Origin: Sinorhizobium alkalisoli
GTDB lineage: Bacteria; Pseudomonadota; Alphaproteobacteria; Rhizobiales; Rhizobiaceae
Assembly (NCBI RefSeq): GCF_008932245.1
Contig: NZ_CP034909.1
Span: 2,480,001 to 2,544,000 of the forward strand
Length of the DNA: 64,000 bases
Direction: 5' to 3'
Part shown: positions 35,150 to 44,323 of the stretch, piece after piece
Numbering within the stretch: position 1 is the first letter of the stretch
Layout of the letters: the number at the start of each line of letters is the position of its first letter
Notes under the pieces: generated by a model
The model's database searches: none
Seen by the model: the letters and a program-made list of their open reading frames with translations, nothing else
What the model was told of the DNA's origin: nothing
Position numbers and translations under genes: made by a program

Positions 35150-36268
35150 CTACTCGTTCTGGAAGTAGCTGTACTTGCCGTCATCACCCTTCTTCCAGGT
35201 GTACATGACGTAGTCCGGACGCGTGATGTCGCCCTTTTCATCGAAGCCGAGTTCGCCGATCGCCGTCTGGAACGGGCCCTTTGCCTTGATGGCTTCGGCA
35301 ACCGCCTGCGGGTCGTTGCCGCCGGCCGCCTTGGCGCCCTCAGCGATCACCTGAAGCGCCGCATAGGAATAGAGCGTGTACGCTTCCGGCTCGAAGCCGG
35401 CTGCGCGGAACTTCTCGACGAGTTCCTTGGCATTCGGGTTCTTGCGCGGATCCGGAGCGAAGGTCATCAGCGTGCCGTCGACCGCATCGCCGGCGATCGA
35501 GGCCAGTTCGTTCGAAACGATACCGTCGCCCGACATGAACGTCGCCTGCAGGCCCTGGTCCTTCATCTGACGCATGATGAGGCCGGCTTCCGTGTGCAGA
35601 CCGCCGTAATACACGACCGAAACGCCGGCTTGTTTCATCTTGGCGATCAGCGCCGAGAAGTCCTTGTCGCCGGTGTTGATGCCTTCATAGAGGGCTTCGG
35701 TGACGCCGGCTTCGCCCATGGCCTTCCTGGTTTCATCGGCAAGGCCCTGACCATAAGGCGTCTTGTCGTGAACGACGGCGACCTTTGCATCCTTGAAGTT
35801 GGCGGCGATATAAGCGCCGGCAACCGCGCCCTGCTGGTCGTCACGGCCGCAGGTGCGGAACGTGTTCCAGAGACCACGCTCGGTGAACTGCGGGTTGGTC
35901 GAAGCCGGGGTGATCTGCAGGATGCCGTTTTCGGCGTAGATGTCCGACGCCGGGATAGAGACACCCGAGTTGAAGTGGCCGATCACGAACTGCACGCCAT
36001 CGGCAACGAACTTGTTGGCTACCGATACGCCCTGCTTGGCGTCGGAAACGTCGTCGCCGAGTACGATCTTGATCTGTTCCCCGTTGATGCCGCCTGCCGC
36101 ATTGAGGTCGGCAGCAGCCTGCTCCGCACCTTTCTGGAGCTGAGCGCCGAACGCCGCATTCGGGCCCGTCAGCGGACCAGCGACGCCGACAAGAATATCG
36201 GCCCACGCGGTGCCGCTGAAGGCGACCATTGCGGTCAGCGCCACAGCCGACAGAAGAGACTTTTTCAT
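35150..36268 (-). CDS. livK: Branched-chain amino acid ABC transporter substrate-binding protein
   Basis: 372 residues from [19 protein letters not shown] (36268), with a signal peptide cut near TAWA/DILVG. It is a type I periplasmic binding fold typical of LivJ/Liv[41 protein letters not shown] and [17 protein letters not shown]. It captures leucine, isoleucine, valine and often other amino acids. It is the last liv gene and is followed by a strong terminator. An upstream in-frame start adds a cysteine-containing tail with no signal peptide and was rejected. Confidence 0.93.
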   Translation of the reverse strand: MKKSLLSAVALTAMVAFSGTAWADILVGVAGPLTGPNAAFGAQLQKGAEQAAADLNAAGGINGEQIKIVLGDDVSDAKQGVSVANKFVADGVQFVIGHFNSGVSIPASDIYAENGILQITPASTNPQFTERGLWNTFRTCGRDDQQGAVAGAYIAANFKDAKVAVVHDKTPYGQGLADETRKAMGEAGVTEALYEGINTGDKDFSALIAKMKQAGVSVVYYGGLHTEAGLIMRQMKDQGLQATFMSGDGIVSNELASIAGDAVDGTLMTFAPDPRKNPNAKELVEKFRAAGFEPEAYTLYSYAALQVIAEGAKAAGGNDPQAVAEAIKAKGPFQTAIGELGFDEKGDITRPDYVMYTWKKGDDGKYSYFQNE

Positions 36269-36382
36269 CTTGTTACTCCCAAATTGTCGAGCGGGTCTCA
36301 TTTCAAAGCCAGCGCAATGCCCACTATTCTTGCGCCGGTGATCCTTTGCACCGGCCGCTTGCGACCGGCACATGCTGTTCCC

Positions 36383-36727
36383 CTATTTCGCCCTCCAAGA
36401 GAAAGGCGAGGCTTTTTCATATAACCAATAATAGTTGTTTGCCATTTGCTTGGTCAGGTAATACCGGAAACCGGCGGTAGCAAACAACAAAAGCACGACC
36501 GTGTCTACAATATAGTATTGCAGGCTGAACATCGTTCCTCCGAAAAGGGCGTGATGCACGAAACGGATAGCGAGGCCGAGCAGTGCCACATAGATCAGCA
36601 AACGCTGAACCGTCTGCCAGTTTTCGGCGACATTTTTGCCCGTTCTCCAGGCAGTCCAGCCGCCTAGGACACAGGTGACGAACAGAAACTGCCAGATTGA
36701 CGCTTCTTCGTAGAGAATTCCCTGCAT
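36383..36727 (-). CDS. Small membrane protein of the liv operon (DUF6867-like)
   Basis: 114 residues with about three hydrophobic helices (IWQFLFVTCVLGGWTAWRTG, LLIYVALLGLAIRFVHHALF, YIVDTVVLLLFATAGFRYYL) and a tail YYWLYEKASPFSWRAK. I recall this family being annotated as DUF6867 in rhizobial liv operons. No function is known. It lies 24 bases after livF and 114 bases before livK, in the same orientation, so it is probably co-transcribed. Confidence 0.75.
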   Translation of the reverse strand: MQGILYEEASIWQFLFVTCVLGGWTAWRTGKNVAENWQTVQRLLIYVALLGLAIRFVHHALFGGTMFSLQYYIVDTVVLLLFATAGFRYYLTKQMANNYYWLYEKASPFSWRAK

Positions 36728-36751
36728 GTCATTAACTCCAGACGCGGCGCA

Positions 36752-37477
36752 TCAGTGACGGCCGCCTTCGAGATAGGCGGCGCGAACTTCCGGGTTGGCG
36801 AGCAGGTCCTTGCCCGACCCGCTCATCGTTACCCGGCCATTGACCAGAACATAGGCCCGATCGGACAATTTGAGCGCGCCGAAGGCATTCTGCTCCACCA
36901 GGAAGACCGTCAGCCCCTCCTGTTTGTTGAGCTTTTTGATCGCGTCGAAAATGCCTTTGACGATCAGCGGCGCAAGGCCTAGCGACGGCTCGTCGAGCAG
37001 CAGCAGCTTCGGCCGCGCCATCAGCGCCCGGCCGATCGACAGCATCTGTTGCTCGCCGCCGGAAAGCGTTCCGCCGCGCTGGGTCTGACGCTCCTTCAGG
37101 CGCGGAAAAAGCGCAAAGACCTTCTCGACGTCCTCCTTGAAGTGCTTCAGATTGTCAAGGCTCGCTCCCATCTGGAGGTTCTCCAGAACCGTCATGCGCG
37201 GGAAGATCCGCCGCCCTTCCGGAGACTGGGCGATTCGTAGGCGGGCGATCTCGTGCGTCGGCAGACGCGTGATGTCCTGTCCCTCGAAAACGACGGAGCC
37301 GGTGCGCGCCTGCGGGCTGCCGCAGATCGTCATCATCAGCGTCGACTTTCCGGCGCCGTTCGCACCGATCAGCGAGACAATTTCCCCGCGGTGAACCTCG
37401 ACGTCGACGCCGGAAAGCGCCCGGATATTGCCGTAATAGGTTTCGACACTTCTCACATTCAAAAGCGGAGCAGTCAT
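36752..37477 (-). CDS. livF: Branched-chain amino acid ABC transporter ATP-binding protein LivF
   Basis: 241 residues. It has Walker A GANGAGKSTLMMTI, signature LSGGEQQMLSIGRALM and Walker B LLLLDEPSLGLAP, followed by VFLVEQNAFGALKLSDRAYV. The length and the lack of a C-terminal regulatory domain are as usual for LivF. It overlaps livG by 4 bases. Confidence 0.95.
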   Translation of the reverse strand: MTAPLLNVRSVETYYGNIRALSGVDVEVHRGEIVSLIGANGAGKSTLMMTICGSPQARTGSVVFEGQDITRLPTHEIARLRIAQSPEGRRIFPRMTVLENLQMGASLDNLKHFKEDVEKVFALFPRLKERQTQRGGTLSGGEQQMLSIGRALMARPKLLLLDEPSLGLAPLIVKGIFDAIKKLNKQEGLTVFLVEQNAFGALKLSDRAYVLVNGRVTMSGSGKDLLANPEVRAAYLEGGRH

Positions 37478-38361
37478 TGCGTCATGCCTCCCTGCTCGCT
37501 TTCGATTTCCTCGATCTCTTCGATCACCTCTTCAACCTCTTCGTCCTCGACGCCCAGATAGGCCGCGATGACCTTCGGATCGTTCTTCACGTAATCCGGA
37601 TTGCCGTCGGAAATCTTCTGCCCGTATTCCAGCACAACCACATGGTCGGATATCTCCATCACCACCGACATGTCGTGCTCGATCAGCAGGATGGACGTCC
37701 CTGTTTCGCCGCGAATGGTCTGCAGCAGGTCGTTGAGGGCGAGCGACTCGCGCGGGTTCAGACCGGCAGCCGGCTCGTCGAGGCAAAGCAATTCCGGACC
37801 GGTGCACATGGCGCGGGCAATTTCGAGTCGCCGTTGTGCACCATAGGGCAGGTCGCCCGCCGGATCGTCCGCACGGTCGACGAGCGATGCCATCTCGAGC
37901 CAATGCTTTGCAACCTCGATCGACTCCTTGGAGGCCTGCCGATAGGCCGGGAAGCCCAAGAGGCCGAGGATGGTAAAACCGGAGGCCAGCATCAGCTTGT
38001 TGTGCTGTGCCACCAGCAGATTTTCGAGAACCGTCAGGCCGGAGAACATCCGGATGTTCTGGAAGGTCCGCGCCACTTTGGCACGCTTGGCGATCTCGAA
38101 ATCCGGCAGGCGCTCCAGGAGGAACTCTCCGCCGGACCTCTGCCTCATGGTGATCATGCCCATGGTCGGCTTGTAGAAGCCGGTGATGCAGTTGAACACC
38201 GTCGTCTTGCCGGCCCCGTTCGGGCCAATCAGTGCGGTGATTTCGCCCCGCGCCGCCTCGAAGGAGAAGTCGTTGATGGCCATGAGACCGCCGAAGCGCA
38301 TCGACAGGTGCTCGACCTTGAGAATGGGGTCATTTGTCATTGTCGTTGTCTCGAGGGCCAT
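37474..38361 (-). CDS. livG: Branched-chain amino acid ABC transporter ATP-binding protein LivG
   Basis: 295 residues if started at 38361, where the ATG overlaps the livM stop by one base; the methionine at residue 8 is an alternative. It has Walker A GPNGAGKTTVFNCI, the LivG-specific insert with ARTFQNIRMFSGLTVLENLL, and Walker B LLCLDEPAAGLNP. An unusual feature is the strongly acidic C-terminal tail (EDEEVEEVIEEIEEIESEQ), about 20 residues beyond the normal VIAAYLG end. Confidence 0.94.
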   Translation of the reverse strand: MALETTTMTNDPILKVEHLSMRFGGLMAINDFSFEAARGEITALIGPNGAGKTTVFNCITGFYKPTMGMITMRQRSGGEFLLERLPDFEIAKRAKVARTFQNIRMFSGLTVLENLLVAQHNKLMLASGFTILGLLGFPAYRQASKESIEVAKHWLEMASLVDRADDPAGDLPYGAQRRLEIARAMCTGPELLCLDEPAAGLNPRESLALNDLLQTIRGETGTSILLIEHDMSVVMEISDHVVVLEYGQKISDGNPDYVKNDPKVIAAYLGVEDEEVEEVIEEIEEIESEQGGMTQ

Positions 38362-39746
38362 CAGCCGTGCCCTTCCTTGGTGAAGCTGCCGGAGATGGCC
38401 TTTCGCTCATGGAGGAACGCGGTCGGCTCGCGCGATCCGACGAAGCCGCGCGGCTTCCACACCATGACGACGACCATGGCCAGGCCAAAGATCAACATCC
38501 GGTAAAGTTCAGGCGTAAAGGTCGGCCCGAAGACCGCTTTGAGGAAAGTGAGCTCGCGCAGGATTTCCGTGCCGCCGACCATCACCACCGCCGCGATTGC
38601 GATACCCGTCAGCGACCCCATGCCGCCGAGAACGACGATGGCGAGGATAACGGCCGATTCCAGGAACACGAAGGATTCCGGCGAGACGAAGCCCTGGCGG
38701 ACGGCGAAGAAGGAACCCGCAAAGCCGCCGAACATCGCTCCCGTAGCAAAGGCCGTGAGTTTAGTCATCGTCGTGTTGATGCCGAGCGACCGACAGGCGA
38801 TCTCATCCTCGCGAAGCGCTTCCCAGGCCCTGCCTATCGGCATCCGGCGCAGGCGGATCGTGACGTAGGCGGTCAGCAGCGCCAGTGCGAGGATCAGATA
38901 GAAGAGGAAGATCTTGTAGTAGGCCGAAGATAACGGCAGGCCGAACAGGGCTGCAAAGCCATCCTTGGAGGCATCGAACTTGATGCCGAACAGCGTCGCC
39001 TTGGCAATGCCGGAGACCCCGAACGTTCCCTTGGTGACCTCGGTCCAGTTGATCAACACGAGGCGGATAATTTCACCGAAAGCAAGCGTCACGATCGCCA
39101 GGTAGTCGCCCCTAAGGCGCAGAACCGGAAAACCGAGGATCACGCCCCAGAGAGCCGCGAGAATGCCGGCGATCGGCAGCAGTACCCAGAAGGACAGGCC
39201 GAAATAGCTGGAGAGCAGCGCATAGGAATAGGCGCCAACCGCATAGAAGGCGACATAGCCGAGATCGAGCAGGCCGGCGAGACCGACGACGATGTTGAGC
39301 CCCCAGGCAAGCATCACGTAGATCAGGATTTGGATGCCGAAATTGTCTACCCACTTCAGGGAACCCTGGACGCCGACAAGGGCCAGGATGACCGGCGGGT
39401 AAAGCGCCAGAGCGACAATCGCGATCTTGGAAAAATTGCGGCTAAAGAAGCTTTCCCCCTTCGCAATGTCCGGCGCCGCCGCCCTCGCGGCCTTCCGCTG
39501 GGCGAGCCAAGGCTGGACATAGGCGACGATCAGGAACCGGCCGACCGTGGCGACGGCGACAAAGATGGCCAGCAGCCCCCAGCGCTGCCTGAGAACGAGT
39601 TCGTTGCGGATGTTCTGGTCGGTTTCGAGGCCGACGAAGAGGACGAACAATCCGAGCGTGATGAGCCCCGCGAAGACGGCCTCGCGGAGGGCCCGCGCCG
39701 TCACCTCGGTGCCGGCGCTTGCAGTCGTGGAAGCAACATTTGCCAT
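38361..39746 (-). CDS. livM: Branched-chain amino acid ABC transporter permease LivM
   Basis: 461 residues, with an N-terminal extension of about 130 residues containing two or three extra helices ([40 protein letters not shown]) before the common LivM core. The core has [40 protein letters not shown] and [20 protein letters not shown]. This longer form is common in alphaproteobacteria. It is 4 bases after livH. Confidence 0.94.
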   Translation of the reverse strand: MANVASTTASAGTEVTARALREAVFAGLITLGLFVLFVGLETDQNIRNELVLRQRWGLLAIFVAVATVGRFLIVAYVQPWLAQRKAARAAAPDIAKGESFFSRNFSKIAIVALALYPPVILALVGVQGSLKWVDNFGIQILIYVMLAWGLNIVVGLAGLLDLGYVAFYAVGAYSYALLSSYFGLSFWVLLPIAGILAALWGVILGFPVLRLRGDYLAIVTLAFGEIIRLVLINWTEVTKGTFGVSGIAKATLFGIKFDASKDGFAALFGLPLSSAYYKIFLFYLILALALLTAYVTIRLRRMPIGRAWEALREDEIACRSLGINTTMTKLTAFATGAMFGGFAGSFFAVRQGFVSPESFVFLESAVILAIVVLGGMGSLTGIAIAAVVMVGGTEILRELTFLKAVFGPTFTPELYRMLIFGLAMVVVMVWKPRGFVGSREPTAFLHERKAISGSFTKEGHG

Positions 39747-39750
39747 GGAA

Positions 39751-40653
39751 TTATACCTTCTCGACTTCCGGTCGTCCGAGAATACCGGACGGCTTGAAGA
39801 TCAGAACGATCGCGAGGATAGAGAAGGTCGCGACGTCCTTGTAGTCGATAGTGAAATAAGCCGACCACAGCGCCTCGATGAGGCCGATCAGCAGTCCGCC
39901 CAGAACGGCGCCCGGCAGCGAGCCGATGCCGCCGAGAACAGCTGCCGTGAAGGCCTTTACGCCCGGAACAAAGCCATCCGTGAAGACGACGACGCCATAA
40001 TACATGAGGTACATCGTACCGGCGACCGCGGCGAGCGCCGCACCCATGATGAACGTCACCGAAATAGTTCGGTCGACGTCGACGCCAAGCAGCGCCGCCA
40101 TTTTCCGGTCCTGCTCCGTGGCGCGCTGCGCGCGACCGAGAGGGGTGCGGTTGACGATGTACCAGAAGACGGACAGAAGAACCGCGGTGATGATCACGAT
40201 AATGATCTGCTTCAGCGAAACCGTGATGCCGAACACATTGTAGACCGAAGAGACGAGCGGCGGAATCGGCTTGTTGCGCGGACCCTGCGTCACCTGGATG
40301 AAGTTCGACAGGACGATCGACATGCCGATCGCCGTGATCAGCGGCGCCAGCCGGAAGGATCCACGCAGCGGACGATAGGCCACCCGCTCAATGGTCCAGT
40401 TCCAAAGCGCCGCCGTAAGCATACCGACGATCATCATCAGCAGCAGCGCCAGGACAACCGGCACACCTGCGAGGAAAGACGTAAGCAGCAGGAAAATAAT
40501 CAGCGCGGTGAAGCCGCCAAGCATGAATATATCGCCATGAGCGAAGTTAATCATGCCGATGATACCGTAGACCATGGTATAACCAATCGCGATCATACCA
40601 TAAATAGAACCAAGCGTCAGCCCGTTGACGAGCTGCTGGACGAAGTACTCCAT
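39751..40653 (-). CDS. livH: Branched-chain amino acid ABC transporter permease LivH
   Basis: 300 residues from the ATG at 40653 ([20 protein letters not shown]); an in-frame TTG one codon earlier is ignored. Typical LivH motifs are ALGYTMVYG-like [40 protein letters not shown] and [20 protein letters not shown]. It is the first gene of the liv operon, so the promoter should lie in the 378-base spacer upstream. Confidence 0.94.
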   Translation of the reverse strand: MEYFVQQLVNGLTLGSIYGMIAIGYTMVYGIIGMINFAHGDIFMLGGFTALIIFLLLTSFLAGVPVVLALLLMMIVGMLTAALWNWTIERVAYRPLRGSFRLAPLITAIGMSIVLSNFIQVTQGPRNKPIPPLVSSVYNVFGITVSLKQIIIVIITAVLLSVFWYIVNRTPLGRAQRATEQDRKMAALLGVDVDRTISVTFIMGAALAAVAGTMYLMYYGVVVFTDGFVPGVKAFTAAVLGGIGSLPGAVLGGLLIGLIEALWSAYFTIDYKDVATFSILAIVLIFKPSGILGRPEVEKV

Positions 40654-41031
40654 CAATCTTCCCCTGGACCAGATCCCGAAAGTCCGGCCTCTTGTTATTA
40701 GTTATCACTCATGAGCGTGCTCTGCGGCGATTTCATACCTCTTTCGATCGAAAATGAAAGCCAAAAATCGCGCGAATTGCGGATTCTTCCGCGAAAAAGT
40801 CAGTTCGACGCCCCTTTTGCCAGCCAGAAATCAAAAAAGATGCAGCATTCGCTTGCGAATTCATCATTCTGCCCGCGAAAATGGCGCGTCTGCCTCAAGG
40901 ACGCCGGCAAACAGCCGTTCTTGATCGCCGATCTTTACACGAACTTCACGTGTCTGAAAGATAGAAGCGGCGGAAAAATGCCGGCCCCGGATCTGACGTA
41001 GGACGGCAGGACAAGCAGGAATGGAACGAGA
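40654..41031. other. Divergent intergenic region between livH and cysQ
   Basis: 378 bases. It is more AT-rich than the genes around it, as expected for promoters of the liv operon (minus) and cysQ (plus). A 96-codon plus-strand frame (40711-41001) has no ribosome site or family motif and looks like chance. I could not identify a specific operator, repeat or RNA gene. Confidence 0.4.
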
Positions 41032-41811
41032 ATGCTCGGCATCTTGGAAAGATCAGCGATGGCAGCCGGACAGGCGATCCTGGAAGTCTATGATGCCGGC
41101 CCTGCAGTCACCTATAAGGCCGACACCTCACCCGTGACCGACGCAGACCATCGCGCCGAGCGCATGATCCTTGCCGAGCTTGCCGCGGCCTTCCCCGATA
41201 TCCCGGTGATTGCCGAAGAATCGGTCGCTGCGGGAAATGTTCCCGACATAGCCGGCCAGCGCTTCTTTCTCGTCGATCCGCTGGACGGCACGAAGGAATT
41301 CGTCGATCGCGATAACCATTTCACCGTCAATATCGGTCTCATCGAAAACGGTGAGCCGGTCGCCGGCGTCGTCTATGCGCCGGCGCTTGGCGTCATCTAT
41401 GCGGCAAAGGACGGACAGGCGAAAAAAGCAATGGTCGCGGCTGGTCGAATCGCCGGCGGCTGGAGCCGGATCGGCTGCCGGCAAATCCCGGATCGGCCGG
41501 TGGCAGTGGCGAGCCGACGGCACAGCAGTGCCGAGACCATTGCCTATCTCGCGGAGCAGGGCATCACCGACTGCGAGACGATCGGCTCGTCGCTGAAATT
41601 TTGCCTGCTGGCCGAGGGCCGGGCCGATCTCTATCCGCGCTTCAGCCGCACGATGGAGTGGGACACCGCCGCGGGCGACGCGGTCCTGAGGGCCGCGGGC
41701 GGTGAAACGCTGACCGTGGAAGGCCAGCCGCTCGCCTACGGCAAACGCGACCAGCCAAACGACAGCGACTTCGCCAACCCATGGTTCATCGCGCGCGCGA
41801 GGCGGTTTTAG
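41032..41811 (+). CDS. cysQ: 3'(2'),5'-bisphosphate nucleotidase CysQ
   Basis: 259 residues from MLGILERSAMAAGQAILEVY. It belongs to the inositol-monophosphatase superfamily, with metal site VIAEES, the signature FFLVDPLDGTKEFVDRDNHF and C-terminal EWDTAAGDAVLRAAGG. It hydrolyses 3'-phosphoadenosine 5'-phosphate, a by-product of sulfate assimilation, to AMP. It stands alone, followed by a RIME-type repeat. Confidence 0.92.
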   Translation: MLGILERSAMAAGQAILEVYDAGPAVTYKADTSPVTDADHRAERMILAELAAAFPDIPVIAEESVAAGNVPDIAGQRFFLVDPLDGTKEFVDRDNHFTVNIGLIENGEPVAGVVYAPALGVIYAAKDGQAKKAMVAAGRIAGGWSRIGCRQIPDRPVAVASRRHSSAETIAYLAEQGITDCETIGSSLKFCLLAEGRADLYPRFSRTMEWDTAAGDAVLRAAGGETLTVEGQPLAYGKRDQPNDSDFANPWFIARARRF

Positions 41812-41831
41812 CGCATCGGCCGCGGATCCCA

Positions 41832-41936
41832 CTGCATGCCTCCTTTAATCGACCTCGATTCAAGGACATGCAGCAATTCAAACTGCTACAGCGACCTTGC
41901 GCGTTAACAAGACGCGGCGCTGTAAAGGACGCGCGC
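41832..41936. repeat. RIME-type intergenic mosaic element
   Basis: The first palindrome runs from CTGCATGCCTCCTTT to AAGGACATGCAG. The second is CTACAGCGACCTTGCGCG to GACGCGGCGCTGTA. The layout is the same as at 60404-60509. It lies between cysQ and the response regulator gene. Confidence 0.75.
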
Positions 41937-41954
41937 CGCTGCAGGGCACGAAGG

Positions 41955-42341
41955 TCAGGGCGAGCGCGGCCGCAGTCCAGCAGCAATGAGGCTGCAGAGG
42001 GACCCTTCGGTAAAGGGTTTTTCGATCCGGGGAACGTCACGCAGATGGCTGGGCAAGGGCAATATCTCGCCGCAGCCGCTGGTGAAGCCGATTTTGATCC
42101 CCCGCGCCACGAGCGCTTCTGCAACCGTGAAACTCGTCTCGTCACCGAGCCTGATATCGACGATGGCGAAATCGATCGGGTGCTCGGTTGCGATTTCCAT
42201 CGCTCTTTCTGCTGTCGTCGCGGTGTAAACGTGAGTGACGCCCAACGCAGCGAGCATTTCCTCCATGTCCAAGGCGATCAGAAAATTGTCCTCAAGGACA
42301 AGAACCGACTGGATCTTCGTCACATTCTCACCGCCTGTCAT
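41955..42341 (-). CDS. Receiver-only response regulator
   Basis: 128 residues if started at MTGGENVTKIQ (42341); a GTG start at VTKIQ is possible and longer starts are weak. It has the single CheY-like receiver: VLVLEDNFLIALDMEEML with the acidic pair, phospho-acceptor D in FAIVDIRLGDETSF, T/S position in GFTSGCGEI and K in RIEKPFTEG. No output domain is present. It resembles the orphan receivers that in rhizobia pair with HWE/LOV-type kinases. No kinase gene is nearby. Confidence 0.83.
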   Translation of the reverse strand: MTGGENVTKIQSVLVLEDNFLIALDMEEMLAALGVTHVYTATTAERAMEIATEHPIDFAIVDIRLGDETSFTVAEALVARGIKIGFTSGCGEILPLPSHLRDVPRIEKPFTEGSLCSLIAAGLRPRSP

Positions 42342-42442
42342 CGACGTAAAGTTCCTCGATCTTGGCGTCCGTTCCGGAAGCCGGCCAGCGAAGCTAGTGT
42401 GAATACCGGACTTCGGCATTTAAAAAAGACATACCGCCCCCG

Positions 42443-43195
42443 TCAGATCAGCGGCCGTTTCGATTCGCCGAGCCCTTGCCAACCGGCAAGCCGAAGCAAC
42501 CCCCGCACATCGCGAACTTCACAGCCCCTGTCCGCCCAACGGATGAGGTCGCGGCCGGAAAGCTTCCGCAGGGTCTTGTTGGTGTGAACGATCGAAAGGC
42601 CGAGCGTGTCGGCAACATGCTGCTGCGTCAGCGGAAGGGCGTTGCGGCCGCCTCGGAAGAGCTGCAGCGTCTCCGCGCGCTGGTAAAGAAAAGCGAGGAG
42701 ATAGGCGGCTCTTTCGAGTGCGGAGCGCCGACCGATGCTCAACAGATTCTCGTCCAGAATGCGCTCTTCCCGGGCGGCGATCCAGGTGATGTCATAGGCG
42801 AGATCCGGGTGCTGCCTGTAGAGCTGTTCCAGGCCGCTCCGCTTGAACACGCAGAGCGTGACAGGCGAAAGCGCCTCGATAGAGTGCTGCATTTCACCCA
42901 TCAGCGTGCCCTGCAACCCGACCATGTCTCCGGGCATGACGTAGTTCAGAATCTGTCGCCGCCCATCTTTTAGCACCTTGTAGCGAAATCCCCAGCCGGA
43001 AAGAACCGTGAAGAGATGCTCACTCCGCTGACTTTCCGACAGGATGGTTCCCCCGCCGTCGACCGACCGCTCGCCGATCTTGAAATTCGCCACGAAGGCA
43101 AGCTCGTCGTGCTGGAACGGACGAAAAATCTCAAGCGGGCGCAGGGGACAGGCCTCGCACGGCGTTGCCTTGCTGAACTTGTCTTCGTTTGCCAT
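42443..43195 (-). CDS. Crp/Fnr-family transcriptional regulator with N-terminal cysteine pair
   Basis: 250 residues. The N-terminus has ATPCEACPLRPLEIF with two cysteines (C13, C16). The sensor beta-roll includes LFTVLSGWGFRYKVLKDGRR and MPGDMVGLQGTLMGEMQHSI. The helix-turn-helix is LTQQHVADTLGLSIVHTNKT with LRKLSGRDLIRW, the type common in alphaproteobacterial Crp/Fnr proteins next to receiver-only regulators. It is divergent from the SDR gene. The signal is unknown; two cysteines are too few for an FNR-type [4Fe-4S] cluster. Confidence 0.87.
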   Translation of the reverse strand: MANEDKFSKATPCEACPLRPLEIFRPFQHDELAFVANFKIGERSVDGGGTILSESQRSEHLFTVLSGWGFRYKVLKDGRRQILNYVMPGDMVGLQGTLMGEMQHSIEALSPVTLCVFKRSGLEQLYRQHPDLAYDITWIAAREERILDENLLSIGRRSALERAAYLLAFLYQRAETLQLFRGGRNALPLTQQHVADTLGLSIVHTNKTLRKLSGRDLIRWADRGCEVRDVRGLLRLAGWQGLGESKRPLI

Positions 43196-43335
43196 CGGAT
43201 GCTCGCGGCGGCTTGGCAGGTTGCGCGGGAGCCTCGTGACAGAATTGGCGCGACGCGCGCGGTTCCCGTCATGGACTTGCGCGCCGCCAGGCCCTATCTC
43301 TCGTCGATCGCCCGTCGCAAGCAGGATTGTGAACC

Positions 43336-44196
43336 ATGTTGTCCTATTCCGCCATCGCCAAAAACAACGTTGCCGTCGTCACCGGCGCCGCCTCCGGCAT
43401 CGGGCTTGCTGCCGCCAGGCACTTCGCAAGCATCGGCATGAAGGTTGTTATGGCCGACCTCGCCGGTGATCGTCTGCAGGCGGCGGAGGCCTCGGTGGCG
43501 AAGCTTGCCGCGGGTAGCACCGCGGATGTCGCAGCAATCGCCACCGATGTCTCGCGGCCGGACGAGATCGTCGCCTTGGCGCGTGCCACGCAGGAGCGCT
43601 TCGGCCATGTCCATGTCCTGATGAACAATGCCGGGATCCAGCCCGGCAGTTCGATGTTCGGTCCGCTGGAGAATTGGGAAGCCGTGATGTCCGTCAATCT
43701 CTGGGGCGTGATCAACGGCTCGCGCATTTTCGCGCCCGCCATGATTGCCCACGGAGAACCAGCACTGATCATCAATACCGGCTCGAAACAGGGCATCACC
43801 ACGCCGCCCGGCGATCCCGCCTATAATGTCGCGAAGGCGGGGGTAAAGGTCTTTACCGAAGCTCTCCAGCACGAGTTGCGCAATACGGAGGGCTGCAAGG
43901 TCAACGCGCATCTCCTGATCCCCGGCTTCGTCTATACGGCGCTGACGGCGCATGGCCGCACAGAGAAGCCGGCCGGCGCCTGGACGCCGGAACAGACAGT
44001 CGATTTCATGCTCGAAAGCCTCGCCGGCGGCGATTTCTACATTCTCTGCCCCGACAACGAGGTCCAGCGACCGACGGACGAGAAGCGCATCCTGTGGGCG
44101 GCCGGCGATGTCGTCGAGAACCGCCCACCCCTTTCGCGGTGGCATCCGAACTACCAGGCATCGTTCCAGGCATTCCTTGCCGGGAAACGGGACTAA
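43336..44196 (+). CDS. Short-chain dehydrogenase/reductase
   Basis: 286 residues. The Rossmann motif is VVTGAASGIGLAAARHF, with LMNNAGIQ. The catalytic residues are visible in NTGSKQGITTPPGDPAYNVAKAG read in parts: S in the NTGSKQG strand, and Y and K in YNVAK. The C-terminal end (about residues 215-286) is longer than in classical SDRs, with FYILCPDNEVQRPTDEKRIL. The substrate is unknown. A RIME-type element begins 2 bases after the stop. Confidence 0.87.
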   Translation: MLSYSAIAKNNVAVVTGAASGIGLAAARHFASIGMKVVMADLAGDRLQAAEASVAKLAAGSTADVAAIATDVSRPDEIVALARATQERFGHVHVLMNNAGIQPGSSMFGPLENWEAVMSVNLWGVINGSRIFAPAMIAHGEPALIINTGSKQGITTPPGDPAYNVAKAGVKVFTEALQHELRNTEGCKVNAHLLIPGFVYTALTAHGRTEKPAGAWTPEQTVDFMLESLAGGDFYILCPDNEVQRPTDEKRILWAAGDVVENRPPLSRWHPNYQASFQAFLAGKRD

Positions 44197-44197
44197 C

Positions 44198-44297
44198 GCA
44201 TCGACCCGAAAATCGCATCCGATTTTCGGAAAGCTCGATGCGCAGATTCAAAGTTACAGCGACCTTTGCGCGTCTGAAAAGACGAGCGGCGCTGTAA
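44198..44297. repeat. RIME1-type intergenic mosaic element, complete copy
   Basis: Palindrome one runs from GCATCGACCCGAAAATCG to CGATTTTCGGAAAGCTCGATGC read as two halves. Palindrome two is TTACAGCGACCTTTGCGCG to GACGAGCGGCGCTGTAA. It is the clearest copy in the window. Confidence 0.8.
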
Positions 44298-44323
44298 ATC
44301 GCATTCGCGAAAGGGAAGAAATC

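Noticed and set aside
40711..41001. 96-codon frame upstream of cysQ
   Set aside because: No ribosome site, no motif, and composition unlike the other genes. It is probably promoter DNA.
43952..44323. N-terminal extension of the VOC-esterase fusion back into the SDR gene
   Set aside because: It would read through the SDR gene in another frame and through a RIME-type repeat. The GTG at 44324 has a proper ribosome site.
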